DNA of 64,000 bases from Antedon mediterranea (GCF_964355755.1 NC_092673.1:22575001-22639000), one strand, 5' to 3'; shown: positions 12,185 to 25,136, numbered from the stretch's first letter. Notes: generated by a model from the sequence alone, not told the origin. Program-made: numbers and translations.

Positions 12185-13514
12185 GTAAATCTTCTAATAG
12201 TAACCAACACTCTAATATTAACCATCGGGGTTAATATTAATTAGAGTCACAAAAACTTATGATGCAGCCGTATTTTGAGAATGGGGGAGGATTGAGTGTT
12301 TTTGAGTTAATATTATTCGTACTGTTTTATTATTTTGCTATGATTTGCTGACCGGAAAAGTTGGGGGTGGGTTACTATTTCCATGCGCCTAATTTAAGAT
12401 TAGTAATAGTAACCCACTACTCTAATAGTAACCCATTACTCCAATAGTAACCCACTACTCTAATAGTAACCCACTACTCTAATAGTAACCCACTACTCTA
12501 ATAGTAACCCACTACTCTAGTAGTAACCCCCCTTCTAATAGTAACCCACTACTCTAATAGTAACCCACTACTCTAATAGTAACCCACTACTCTAATAGTA
12601 ACGCACTACTCTAATAGTAACCCACTACTATAGTAGTAACCCCCCTTCTAATAGTAACCCACTACTCTAATAGTAACCCACTACTCTAATAGTAACGCAC
12701 TACTCTAATAGTAACCCACTACTCTAATAGTAACCCACTACTCTAGTAGTAAACCCACTACTCTAGTAGTAATCCCCCTTCTAATAGTAACCCACTACTC
12801 TAATAGTAAACCACTACTCTAATAGTAACCCCCCCCCCTCTAATAGTAACCCAACTTCTAATAGTAACCCACTACTCTAATAGTAACCCACTACTCTAAT
12901 AGTAACCCACTACTCTAATAGTAAACCCCTTCTAATAGTAACCCACTACTCTAATAGTAACCCCCCTTCTAATAGTAACCCACTACTCTAATAGTAGCCC
13001 ACCTTCTAATAGTAACCCACTACTCTAATAGTAAACCACTACTCTAATAGTAACCCACTACTCTAATAGTAACCCACTACTCTAATAGTAACCCACTACT
13101 CTAATAGTAAACCACTACTCTAATAGTAACCCCCTTCTAATAGTAACCCACTACTCTAATAGTACCCCCCCCCCTTCTAATAGTAACCCACTACTCTAAT
13201 AGTAACCCACTACTCTAATAGTAACCCACTACTCTAATAGTAACCCCCTTCTAATAGTAACCCACCTTCTAATAGTAACCCACTACTCTAATAGTAAACC
13301 ACTACTCTAATAGTAAACCACTACTCTAATAGTAACCCCCCTTCTAATAGTAACCCACCTTCTAATAGTAACCCACTACTCTAATAGTAACCCCCTACTC
13401 TAATAGTAACCCACTATTCTAATGGTAACCCCCCTTCTAATAGTAACCCACCTTCTAATAGTAACCCACCCTAAAGAATAATAACCCAGGGTTACAATTA
13501 GTAGATTTACGGTA
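12181..13514. mobile_element. Inverted-repeat element carrying a 19-bp satellite
   Basis: The outer ends are TACCGTAAATCTTCTAATAG at the left and, reverse-complemented, TACCGTAAATCTACTAATTG at the right, with TA at each border. Between them lies the 19-bp array. The repeat unit contains TCTAATAGTAACC, which is the inner part of the left terminal repeat itself, so the array probably grew out of the element's own end. No transposase is present. Confidence 0.6.
12402..13487. repeat. Tandem satellite, 19-bp unit CTCTAATAGTAACCCACTA
   Basis: More than 50 units of a 19-bp repeat. Shorter variants (CTTCTAATAGTAACCCAC) and C-runs occur at intervals, giving a rough higher-order pattern. It lies wholly inside the 12181-13514 inverted-repeat element. 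Confidence 0.9.
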
Positions 13515-14581
13515 TAAATGGTATGTGATTCTGCGGATAACCTATTGTCTCGGATACGCATCCCCATGTCTCGTATTGGTTGGCAAAATGCTAGCAGATT
13601 ACTCTGCAGTCACACAGAAATCGACCCAAAACACTTTACTTTAACTCCCAATAATAGTAATTGATAATAAATTTCAGCAGATATGTTTCATCTATAATTT
13701 GCTATAAATAAATATTAGTATTACTGTAAATCTACCTCTTCACCTTCGGATTAGAACCCTTTTAAGTTATCATTAATCACAGTAATCACAATTACTTATA
13801 TTTATAATAGGGATTTCGAGTTGCGACGACCGAAGACAAAGCTTCTTAATTATTGTAAGCATGCAAAAATATTGAGAAGTGTGTTCTCACTCCTCACTTC
13901 GACACAGGTTTGGTGGTGTTTCTTGTCCAGGCGACGGCCTATACGACACATCAATTGAACTGACTTAGGTCGTCGGGTCTCCGTCGGTCGTCGGGCCTCA
14001 GTCGTCGCAAATTGAAAGCTTCCTACTAATACTAAAGACTGGTTTGCAACACCGCACCGAATAATCGGTCTCGTTAAAAAACCCCATAATTTTCGCTGAA
14101 TTCAAGGTATAAAATGTATCTAAAAAAGCAGTTGCTGTATATCCAAAGACATGATGCATTGTAGAAATATATTGACAACCCTTAACAATCATGACATTTA
14201 AATATACTTTTATATATTGACTTGTTTACGCATTATCCCTGTATTTTCGCATTCATCGTTTCCTAATTAAAGCTGCGACAACTTCATTTTAAATTAAGTT
14301 GACATGCTGCGCACTTCTAGATTAAGTTCACTGATTAATGATCCTCTACTGTTATTTATTCTTCAATGTTTTCCTCATTTGATTGCTTCGAATCCAAGCT
14401 GTCAAATTTTCTATTTTAGTTGTTTTGTGGGTGTTTTTAATTGTGTATTAAACGTGTATTGCCTGTCCACTCTAATACTCTAACATATTCAACAAAGTTT
14501 TTAAATCAAGTTATTACTATTACAGGTCCTATTTCGAACATAGTAGAATGATTCGGTACCGGTTCCTCACAACACTAAATC
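13515..14581. other. Non-coding, nothing recognised
   Basis: No supported gene. A 64-codon frame at 13998-14192 (-) has no family signature. Confidence 0.5.
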
Positions 14582-14800
14582 GTGGTTCCCACGAGCGACG
14601 CAACGTAACGCAACGCTACGACGTATTAACTCAAAGTGCTGTATTGCATTTAATCACAAGTGGGAACCGACGACGCAATAGTGCTGCAAACATCGCAGGT
14701 TTGATTTCACGCAGGCGGGGGCAAACACAATTAAGGATAGGCCATTTTCTTACGTCGCGTAGGTTGCGCTACATTGCGTCGCTAGTGGGAACCAAGCTTA
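14582..14800. mobile_element. MITE, GGTTCCCACTA family, copy 3 (longest)
   Basis: Ends are GTGGTTCCCACGAGCGACGC and, on the opposite strand, AAGCTTGGTTCCCACTAGCG. Inside is CACAAGTGGGAACC, an internal extra end, so this copy may be two elements nested or fused. Non-coding. Confidence 0.6.
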
Positions 14801-15142
14801 ACGTAGTTAATTTTCTCATCAGTCTTCCTCATTTCATCACTGTTTTCTAGTTCCCTGATATGTACGTATTAGGCGTATGTCTCTTCCTTGCATGTTTCAT
14901 TTGTTTGTCTGAATCTTCCTTCTTCTCGATATTGATCTATTTAGGTTGAGATTGTAAGCATTTTTCTAAAAAAAATTACAGTTTTCTTCGTTTTACAGCT
15001 CTATCAATGCAACGCATATTCATTTTATGAATATTTGAGGATTTCGACTTACCGATTTCTTACAAGAATAATGAAAAGCGAAAACAGAATGTTAATTTGT
15101 ATATATAAATATTCGTTGATGGATTCAAACATGTACTACAAA

Positions 15143-15271
15143 TGGAGAGAGGCATTATATACCAATAGATACAAGTTTTGGTCCTCTCTCCTTTATCTTT
15201 TTTTTGTGTAATGTATTATACCATATGGACAATTGTCTGAAATAAAAGTTGAATTGAATTGAATTGAATTA
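15143..15271 (+). mobile_element. 3' end of a 5'-truncated LINE
   Basis: Contains GAGAGAGGCATTATA, CAAGTTTTGGTCCTCTCTCC and a terminal (TTGAA)n tail after AATAAAAG. This layout is typical of CR1-like non-LTR retrotransposon 3' ends in invertebrates (from general knowledge). No coding part remains. Confidence 0.55.
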
Positions 15272-18200
15272 ATTAGCAAATCTGTGCCTTATATCTACAG
15301 TACTTTGTCGTTGTTCAACAGAATCATATAAACTACTATCATAATTTATGAGCCATAAATGCAATGGTATTTCCACCGTAAGAATTAGGTTATCAGGAAA
15401 AAATTTAGACGGAATGTTGAAATTATTGCTCAAGAAATGCTCTATTGATTTCTATTGTTTGTTGTTATATGAAAATACAAAAATATTTGTCCATTTAATT
15501 TTCTCTTTAGCTTCAGCTCACCCCAGTTTTTATAATGTCTTCCTGCTTGAGCAATCAGACGTACATCTTCTTCCTGCATTGAGCAGCAACCACATCTTAG
15601 CCGCATTGAGAAAACTCTTCCATTTTGAGCAACAAAACTTCACACGCACAATACATTGATAAGAATTTGTCGGCGTTTTGTGTAAATGGTCATAATAAGT
15701 ATAACAAACATGAACTTTAATTGGTTTACTGTATAAATATTTTGGTCTTCGATTTAATTTGTCTTATATTTTGCTTTTTCATATTTGTTGATATACTGTT
15801 ATGAATCTGAACCAATGCTTTTGCTTTGAAAGCGCCAGACAGAATAAATAAACTCTCACTTTGTCCTTATTTGGTGTTTTTAGTAATCGATGGCTGTTCA
15901 GTTCAATCTGTAGCTTCAAAATGTTAATAATCACATCACATAGTGAACACGCATGTCTAACACCAATGTTTATAAAATATTCAATACATCTATACAGCTC
16001 CAGTTGTATTTTCAATATATATGCATTATGATTGTTACATACGTACATTTATAGGTCGAGTATGCATAAACCAATTAGGTTTTATCGTTATTCATTAAAT
16101 CCTTATATAATTTTAAAGGTCGTGACTATATCCAACCGCTCTGCGTACAGCATGTCACAGTATTTAAACTGCTGGTGATCTGAATGTTGGGTGATAAAAG
16201 AGCAGAGACTTTTAGTATTTAAAAAAGATATAAGGCGGTCGAAAGCTAAGGTCAGATATTTCGGAAAATGCATTGATACATGCAATGTTACGTTTGTCAT
16301 GCATGTACGTTGACATTATCATCATTATCATTACAAATCTCTTGTAGCTTTAATGGATCACAATCCATGTTAGAGAATTATGTCAAGAGACGATTGTCTG
16401 CTGTATGTAAATGACGTTCTATGTCTTCAAAATTATCGTTTTCATGTTTATGGTTGCATTTCATTAATTAGTAAACGTTTTTGCGACAATGTGGCTCATC
16501 CTTCCTTGAAGCCATACTCTCATTTGTAGAAAGAAACCGGGATACCTCGTATGCTTATATACCAGAGTAGCAAGACTAGGCATTAATCCAAACTCACTAA
16601 TGATAAAAACTGAATACGTTTTTACTGCGTTTTTCAAATTTGTAACTATGTATGATAATATACCTATATTTCTACATGTTTTCTTTTTTTTTTATCGACG
16701 CTCTCTTTATTAACTAACTTACAGAATACGCTAATTTTCGGTCATGTATTTCGGTTTTCATAGACACCAAAAAATGTCTTGTATAATTCCACCAAGATAA
16801 AGAATTCATGTTACGTCACTGTGTCAATCGTACAAAACTCTGCCTTAACTTGTAGTATACAGTACCGAGAACCTGGTGCCCTTTAGTCAATAGTATAACT
16901 TACATATAAGGCTTTTACAAGTGCCACCGACGGTTTTTTAATTATAAATATTTGAATGTGACCAACAAGTACCCTGATTTTAACCTGACTAAAAAGTAGC
17001 CTCAAACAGCCTCAACTACCAGCCGCTTCATCAATTATTATAGTATGTAGGCCTAATCGAAATTTTAAAACACATTTCTATGTAAATTTCAGACGTACAA
17101 TAACGTTGTTTAAATAGAATTGTTGAAATTTAGTGTGGTGTCTACTGTTGTCTGTACATTGTTTTATATAGTGCCATTGTCTGCTTATGGCGCCAAACAA
17201 ATTTGAGCTGAAACTAGATAAAAGTCCAATGCACTCATTATGTTGAAAAGCTAAGCACAAATTTTAGAAACTATTGTACATATTGTACAGTCATAGATAG
17301 AATATGAGGCATTGTTTATGTTTATCTTATAAAAAAGTACATTAGAAAATGTGATTTCCGTGATTAGTAACCCATGCTCGGTATTGTATCTATAAGTTGT
17401 ACAGTATAGTATAATAGGCACATTTTGTGATACAGTGTAAATTTATCGCATGTAAGCCTTATCCAGCCTTAAATAATACAGGCATCACATGTGATATGTA
17501 TGCTTCACTGTATTTCAGAATTCAATGGAGATACAGTAGGCCTACATATAATATGTTACAATATTCTGAATTGTGGAATTCTAAAATTTGTTACAGTTAA
17601 TAGGGATGCGCAGAAGCTTATGTCTTCTTGTAATCTTTATTCTACACAATCTGAGAGAATTTCAATAAAAATTAATTAACTTCTATTATTGACATATAGG
17701 CTATCCTTGGTAGTGAAGGTGAATCTTGTGTTGATTATCAGTGTTATGTCCATTATTTACACAGAAACAAACATTTCTTGTCATTGTTTATGCTATAATG
17801 AGAAGTAGCAGATTTGCCTTTGGCAGAATCTATTGTGGAAACCTATCCAAATCAATAGCGTAGGTGTTTGGATATGTTTACGATTAAAGCTCCTGTATCA
17901 TGTATCTTTAATTTATCGTTGTGAAAAAACAACTTAGGTAAGTTTTAATTCAAATATGTTTGAAAGAAGACAAGTGAAAACATCCTAGCAAGCGCGTCCA
18001 AAAAATGTTAATTTGGTGGATTACGCGCGTGTAAACGTTGGGTTGAACATGAAGATGTACTCAAGGACTTCTTATTTCGATTCATATCACGCGCTGTTTA
18101 CCATTTGATTTGTATAATTATAGTAACAGCTGTCATTTTGTCAGATTGAACACTAATCTATTAATTCCCCTTAAATGTTTTCCAGAAAACGTATCCAGGT

Positions 18201-18646
18201 GATGATTCTAACTGCCATTCATTTTTGCTGCCATCTTTGCTTCTTGTTACATTGATCCCTTATATTACTCATCCCTTACTCGTCCCTTACTCGTCCCTTA
18301 CTCGTCCCTTGTTTGTTGCATCTGTCGTCAAATAATCGCATATTCTGGTATGCAGAGTTTCCTGTCTTATAATGCCATGGAGAAATGATTATTCTATTCA
18401 TCCGGTTGACATGTTTTTTTTTGTTTAAACAAAACACCACTATTTTAGTTTCCGATTCTTGCAAACGTTATGTTACAGACTTGCAAAAGTGCACATGCTC
18501 ACTGCGCAATTGGCAACGCAATAACTAATGTCAACAGCAATTGTCCAATATTTTGAGCATTATCTTACAATTTAACGTGAACCGGGAACAAAGTGCTATC
18601 GTAAATTACAATCAACAGCGTTAGGTTCAATTTGTTACTTAGCGTA
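15272..18646. other. Non-coding, nothing firm
   Basis: Short open frames at 15348-15659 (+), 15779-16048 (-) and 16103-16300 (-) show no domain I recognise and no splice partners. A small 11-bp tandem repeat (ACTCGTCCCTT, about four copies) lies at 18266-18311. Confidence 0.5.
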
Positions 18647-19615
18647 GGACGGACCGCGATTTTTTTTTTCGTACATAAGTTGGGGACCCCTTCATGAAAC
18701 GTCACAAAATAAACATGAATAATTCATCAGTTAAATTTTCTTGTTCCGTGTGCACCCAAGCGTATAGCAACAAGAAGTGATTACACAATACATTACAACT
18801 GCGACACGATTCTAGGCCTATCTCCGCTGTGGTTGCGGCGTGCGATTTCATAGAAGAATAGCGTCGTTTTGTGTGGATTGTCGAAATAATCAGCCTTTGG
18901 TTTATGGTGTTTTTAATATAATTTATTAATAAAAAATTACGTGTTAAAATTATAGTTTCTATTAATACTATTAGGCCTAATTATTAGTCTCTAAACCCAT
19001 TTCTATTCTACTAGTAGTAGTAGCTGTGTGGTGTGTGTGACGTGTGTGTGTTAGGTATGACACAGTCCCAGTAATAAGTCAGCAAAATTAAATTAAACAA
19101 TAAACATTACACAAAAATACATTTTTTATTCTCGTGAGTCTAATCTTCCCATCTCATGTGTTCATATTATACGCGCATTTTTAAAGTTCCTTTGAGTACA
19201 TGCATATTGTTTGATAATAAAATAGCAGAATTAAAAAATTACAGTACACAAATTATATACATTTTTTATTCTTGTGGGTCTAAGCTTTCTTTGGGCTATG
19301 TCCAATTAACTACAGTACTTAGTTTAATATCTTGCCTAGCTGTCGATTAGCCTCGACACATTTTGCATAGTGGTGTGTGTGTGTGAAGATTAAGAAGAGT
19401 GCGGGAAGGCAATCACGTGAATTGACCTAGAATCCTAGGCCTACTGTAGAAAGAATTGTATCGCAGTTTAGTTGTGCGTGTAATCACTTCTTGTTGCTAT
19501 ACGCTTGGGTGCACACGGAACAACAAATTTAACTGATGAATTATTCATGTTTATTTTGTGACGTTTCATGAGGGGTCCTCAACTTATGTACGAAAAAAAA
19601 AATCGCGGACGGACC
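18647..19615. mobile_element. Non-autonomous Mutator-like element with 9-bp target duplication
   Basis: The element (18656-19606) starts GCGATTTTTTTTTTCGTACA and ends in the exact complement. The terminal inverted repeats run about 155-165 bp with only scattered differences. It is flanked on both sides by the same 9 bp, GGACGGACC (18647-18655 and 19607-19615). Long inverted repeats with 9-bp duplications are the hallmark of Mutator-like transposons; hAT and P elements make 8 bp. The interior holds no transposase, only AT-rich DNA with a GT microsatellite at about 19027-19052 and a small internal duplication (about 19110-19150 and 19255-19290). The perfect duplication and near-identical ends point to a fairly recent insertion moved by a transposase elsewhere. 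Confidence 0.8.
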
Positions 19616-20512
19616 ATATTCTACTTGCTAATTTTAGTTCTGAAATTAGTTTGTTTGTGTTATCAATTTCCTTTCTTTTATCAATGGATATCATTTAGAA
19701 CAAGACAACCTGCCTTAGGTTGGAATGGCGAGTTTCATGCATCTTGACTACAATTTATAGTAATGTAATCATATACTAGGCCTACTTAATAAATATGCCT
19801 ATCAAAATAACAATTTACTTTTAATAAAATAGCCGTTATAATAGGCTCTCCAACATTTTTATTTTTAGAGAATGAATACTTATAGGCCTTACGGCGAAGC
19901 TGAAATGATGCCTGGAAAAGCAATCCCGTTCCTCATCAAGCATAATACTTTTTTACCACATATACTGTTCTAAATAAATACTAATAGTACAAAAAGTAAA
20001 AGTTCCACAAAAAAATACCTGGCGTTTGGTAGAAAATTACCGTTAAAGTTGGTAAATATGCTAACGATTTCTTACGAAATAGCGAGGCTGAAACAACTGG
20101 TGGCGCACTATAACTAGACTGTACTATTATTATCACGGTTTATAAGAAATATATAGGCAAGTTATTTATTATCAAAATAGATTTATTCTTTATTTTTTTA
20201 AATAAATTTGGTGAATACAAATTTATATTAACTCTAAAATTGAAATTTAGAGTTAATAATTATCCCCCGACATTAAAACATTTATAATTACAAATGGCTT
20301 CAACTGTTCGTATAATGGTTTCTCCCGACAGGTAGGCTATTAATAGCAGTAGAAATACAGCAGCAATATTACATAGTGACTGATATGATTTAACTGTGAA
20401 ACATATAGAACACATATTCCTAGTAATAAACACCAATGCAATAGTAAATTTAAATTATTAAATAAAATACAAACATCAAATATTTGTTTTGTTTCAATGT
20501 AATTGTATTTAT
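19616..20512. other. Non-coding, nothing recognised
   Basis: AT-rich. No gene, RNA or repeat supported. Confidence 0.5.
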
Positions 20513-20850
20513 TCTCATGGTTAATATTTTTCTTTATATTCTCATGGTTACACAATTTCTTTTAATGGTTACACAATTTCTATTTTTCTTTATATTCTCA
20601 TGGTTACAGTTTTTATTATTATATTCTCGTGGTTAAATTATTTATTTATATTCTCATGGTTACAGTTTTTATTATTATATTCTCGTGGTTACATTATTTA
20701 TTTATATTCTCATGGTTACAGTTTTTATTATTATATTCTCATGGTTACATTATTTATTTATATTCTCATGGTTACAGTTTTTATTATTATATTCTCATGG
20801 TTATATTATTTATTTATATTCTCATGGTTTCCATTTTGTTTTCATTTTTT
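20513..20850. repeat. Minisatellite, 56-bp period with two half-units
   Basis: CTCATGGTTACAG recurs at 20597, 20653, 20709 and 20765, exactly 56 bp apart, with a variant at 20821. Each period holds two related halves: TTCTCATGGTTACAG plus TTTTTATTATTATA, and TTCTCGTGGTTACAT plus TATTTATTTATA. The overlapping open frames here are by-products of the repeat. Confidence 0.85.
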
Positions 20851-21109
20851 TTAAATCTTTTTTTTTATTCACATGCTCACAGTTTCTGTTTGCATAACCA
20901 TGGTTAGTGTTTCATCACATTGGTTATAGTGTAGGCCTATTACATTACAGTTACTTTTTATGATGATTTTGTTGCATTCAAAACCGTATAAACAATATAT
21001 TTCATATTCATCTTCCTTATAGTCTAATTCATCATCTTCAATGCCATAGTCTGGTGTGTCTTCTTTTTCTTCTTCTTCTTCTCTTGTCCTGTTTTCACAC
21101 TCATCTCAT

Positions 21110-23817
21110 TCACACTCGAACAGTTAATCTTAGAGCAAGTGACTTTGGAGTCTGCCTTCTTCCTTTCCAAGCAAGGTACAGGATGTCCTGGCATATCGAT
21201 AAAATTTTCGTTCGAGTTTCTTCAGTAACATCTGAAAATGAGGTTTGTATAGTATCTTCTGCAGCACCAACACACTTTGCGATTAGAGTAAACAACTCAT
21301 ATGGCACAATTTCAGATATGTCAACATCATTAATGTCCGCTGCTCTTGGAGGCCATTCACTCTGCATACCTTTGTTGGATTTGATGGCATTATTTACTAT
21401 CGTACCTGCAAGTACATTTTATAGCATTGGGTGAATGAAACATAGTAATAATAAATTTATATAAAGCATATACTGTATTGTGTACAGCATTTATGATCGA
21501 CACCACTTACTATCATAACAGTTTTGTTTTTTGAGTGCATACAGCTTTCACCTCTTTGATCCACAGCATTTCCTTAATTATGCAATAACATTTATTGTTG
21601 TTATTTAAAAATAAACCAATATATACAAGTTATTGTATTTTAACCGTACCTGCAAAATATAGAGTCCTTAGTTTGTCTCTATTGTCACCATCAGTGGAGA
21701 TTTCGTGTGTTGTAGAAGTAGTTGGAATATCTATGTCATACTTTGATGATTCATCTGTCTCTGTTGTACTTTTTCCTGATGACAAAAATGGATCAGCCAC
21801 AAATCCAGGGGATACATTGCTAAAGTACACCAGAACTGATTCATTTCTAATTAAGAAAAAATAAATAAAATATTTAGTTTGACCAATCCACAAAAAAATT
21901 TTTTTTTAAATTATCCCTGGTGAAAAAATCATTTAATATAAACACACTAAGCAACTAACCTTCTTGTGGGTGAATGGAAAATTAGGTTAGGATAATCCAT
22001 CCTGAGCTTCTTCTTCAACACGTCTGATCTATAAATAACACATTAATTGATTATAATTAATTGTAACACAGAAACAATGAAGAAATTATTACAGTAACTG
22101 GATCTCAAAATTATTTCATCGTTTTTAAGAAGGGATCGACAGCCTACCTTATAGTTGACAAGTAAACTTTTTCTGTTTTTTCAATTGATTTCATGAAAAG
22201 CTTTTGGAGTTTTGCGAGTCTTAGTATCTCCTGTCCATACTGTAACCGTTTATCAATTACATCTCTGCAAAATACCTTATAGCTTTGCTTATATGTTAAA
22301 AAAACACTTTCCAATTCCCTGTAAATAATAATAAATACTGTATTATTAAAATATATTTTAATATTTTATAGATTTTGGTGTTTAAAAATTCAACATTTAG
22401 ACTGAAGCAAATAAAAAAAAAATTAAAAATGTAAATTAAAAAAACCAACAGAGTTTTAGAAAGTTACGTTTTACTCACTTTCCAGAATCATGTCGTTTAC
22501 GTGAATTAACAACTATTTTGGTGTAGTTTTTGTAACATTGGTCATGATATCGCACTTCAATACAAGCACAGCTTTTGCCTCGAATGTCTTTTAAAATACT
22601 TTCGTCCTCTCTCATTTCTGCAGCTTTTCGCAACATTCCTGTCATAAATCAAATCAACAAAAGCAATAGTGTGTAATTCCTAAATGATATTTTGTTATGC
22701 ATAACTACAGCATGGAGATATAAAATGTATAGCTCCATGATTACACTATATAGCAAAGGTTCACATGGAAGAAATGTCCTGGAACACCTCATTATGCTGT
22801 ACAGTAGGAAGCTTTTCTAATTGGATTACATCAGTTGAGCCTGCAAAACTCATTATAGGATGGGGATTAGAAAGCAGATTGATTAATTAACCATATGTTT
22901 ACAAATTTCAAGGATAGGAGAAACAACAATAACAACTGAATTTTTTTTCTTCAAATAATTACCTGCATCATCTGTTAAAGCCTTTCTTAATTTATCATGA
23001 CCTCTTTTGCCTTGGATCGTCACTAATTTGTCTTGCAATTTACAAATGATACATTTCTTTGGCAAAATAGTGGCTTTTTGAACCATTGCTGTGGCTGAAC
23101 TACTTCTCAAAAAATGCTTGGCCCTCTTAACTGGTGGCTCATCTGGGCTCTCACTGTCTCCTGCTTGGGATCTCTTTTTGGCAACTCTTGTTTCAGCCTA
23201 AACATCAATTTCAACGTATAATTAATTTATACAGCATTTTATTTTGTCTTATATAGAGCCTATATTGGTATTTAACTAAAATTAATTTTGTAGCCTACTG
23301 AATAATATATACTGTATAATATAATATGGCCTAGGCCTACGTAGTAGTACTGGTACTACAGAGTAGAAAGCCCAATCAACAACCAAGCACAGAAACTAAG
23401 GGCACAATATATAGATCTATAAGTAAGTGCAGTAGCACCCTATATACTGTATCATTTAACTATATTATTAACTCTTAGAGTATTCTGATAATAATCGAAA
23501 CCAAATATTACCTTTTTTAGTCGAGATGTATCAGTATATCGCCTGTAACAGGTAGCATGAAAACCTAAGCCTGGATGCTCGCGTACGACATCGTCAAACG
23601 ATTTACCTTCATCAGACATACCAAGCTCCGTCAAATGTATGGCGATTTCCTTGCCGTCTCCATCTAATTTTATCCAACTCTTTGAACAGAGCAACACTTT
23701 TTTCCATCGAATCTCAGTAATTGGACTGATAATTTCATTTGAATGCTTGTAAATTTGGAAAAAACATTTCAACTTTACTTTGTCTGAGCGAGAAGATCCT
23801 TCCTCGTCGGACGCCAT
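21110..23817 (-). CDS. Seven-exon Cys/His-rich orphan protein (477 codons)
   Basis: Minus-strand exons: 23512-23817, 22963-23197, 22479-22638, 22148-22318, 21960-22028, 21650-21846 and 21110-21405. Every junction is GT-AG and every phase agrees; the sum is 1,434 nt, ending in TGA at 21110. The start ATGGCG at 23815 follows an A at -3. Exon 1 has HATCYRRYTDTSRLKK. Exons 2-3 join a basic linker to CIICKLQDK, KLRKALTDDAG, then CACIEVRYHDQCYKNYTK. The repeated H-x3-C-Y-x-x-Y-T pattern with upstream C-x2-C looks like paired zinc-binding modules. I recall similar uncharacterised, lineage-expanded proteins in invertebrates, some linked to mobile DNA, but cannot name the family. Exon 4 is helical and charged. 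The last exon ends at TPKSLALRLTVRV, where I would expect relatives to continue, and a GTGTGA overlaps that end. The gene may therefore be longer, or truncated. Confidence 0.7.
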
Positions 23818-23900
23818 TTCGTGTTTACATCGTGGTGATTTTGACGTCTGCTGCCTAAACGTCGCGTATGATTGGTTTAACTGATGTCATGTGATACAAA
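23818..23900 (-). promoter_or_regulatory. Probable promoter of the seven-exon gene
   Basis: Upstream of the ATG, in minus-strand sense, are a CCAAT box (complement of ATTGG at 23871-23875) and a GACGTCA element like a CRE (complement of TGACGTC at 23842-23848), within 60 bp of the start codon. No TATA box is evident. The transcription start is not mapped. Confidence 0.35.
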
Positions 23901-24234
23901 ATGGCAACTGCGAAAATATATTCTTTTAAACTTTTAAAATCAAGATTTCTTTAAAATGTCAGGAAAATTTTCGTGGAACTTTTTAATACGTGATTAATTT
24001 ATTTTTATGTATATGAATCAAGAGAGTTCACTTATTATGCTTAATGAGGAACAAGAAAAAATGTTTTCATCTTCACCGTAAGGCCTATTAGGCTTATTTT
24101 TGCAATTCCATTCTGTTTGGAATATACCTTTTGACGTTCCATAATCACAAAATAATTGTATGTCCACGCTACACTATTCAACGATAATCAATTTCAATTA
24201 AAAATTTCAATTCAACACATTTTATTTTTTAAGG
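23901..24234. other. Non-coding spacer
   Basis: AT-rich, nothing recognised. Confidence 0.4.
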
Positions 24235-24500
24235 CGAGAAACAATACATCTTTATGCATGGATTCGAGTCAATCTCTACCATACTTATTGCTTTACTCTT
24301 TACTGTCATTGCCTCGTCCTTCGGATGGGATGTAAAGCCGTTGGTTCTGTGTACATAGTGCACGTTAGAGAACTTGGTACACTATTCGAAAAGAGTAGGT
24401 AGGGGATCGCCCGGTGTGCTGATCTGGAGGCAGCGCTGCACTGCTGGCTACCGTGGAGGGGCTAATCCGAATTTCCTCAGTTTCCAATTAAGTTTGAGGA
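24235..24500 (+). mobile_element. tRNA-derived SINE with conserved central core
   Basis: A B-box-like GGATTCGAGTC lies at 24260-24270. It is followed by the core TCCTTCGGATGGGATGTAAA, then TGCACGTTAGAGAAC and ATTCGAAAAGAGTAG. Blocks of this kind are shared by SINE families of many marine invertebrates; I recall the type but not the name with certainty. The A box is weak. Non-coding; the 82-codon frame at 24374-24622 is incidental. Confidence 0.6.
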
Positions 24501-25136
24501 CCAGAATAAATACATTTAACATTTTAACATTTATCTTTAACGTGTGTTTGAAAATTCATTCTATTTGGAATATCCTCTATTACGTCCATGTTTTCTCTTC
24601 GGATACTATGTCAACACATTAATCTTGTAAAAATATCTGATTCACAGATAATCGTTATTTCGATCAATTAACCTTTACATTGAACCTTTGCCAGAGGCGA
24701 TCAACTTCTGATGGATCTTAGAAAGCAAATATTATTTCTAAACCAATAATGGAACGCTAAAAACGAACACGGGAGATATGTAAATTTAATAACAAAAGAA
24801 TGTAGCTCAATTCTTTTCAATTTTGCAGTTGGTTATGCATACAATAACACCTAATGTTCAAGCCCGTGAATCGCCTTAATATTCGTAAAAAGAAAAGCAT
24901 TTGGCACACTTATTTGGCATGCACTTTCGTTAGAATCGCCTAGTTACGAACAAAAAAACAGACTCGTGATCGCTTAATTGTTCATAATGGTTTACGCAAT
25001 ATTCCACCAAATTCTTCTCAACGAATTCTGATCACAGGTAATGATGTATAAAACTGAAGGGTATTTAAAAAGGTTTATAAAGGCCTGTATGCCAATATAT
25101 TATTCCGGTTGTGACACAGAGCACCAATTTCCAATA
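24501..25136. other. Non-coding spacer
   Basis: No gene or repeat supported. Confidence 0.5.

Noticed and set aside
15348-15659. 103-codon plus-strand frame
   Set aside because: No domain, no splice context and no repeat relation; chance open frames of this size are expected in AT-rich DNA.
20600-20907. Hydrophobic repeat protein frames in three phases
   Set aside because: They are translations of the 56-bp minisatellite in different phases, without codon structure or splice context.
21054-21434. 126-codon plus-strand frame
   Set aside because: Antisense shadow of the last exon of the seven-exon gene.
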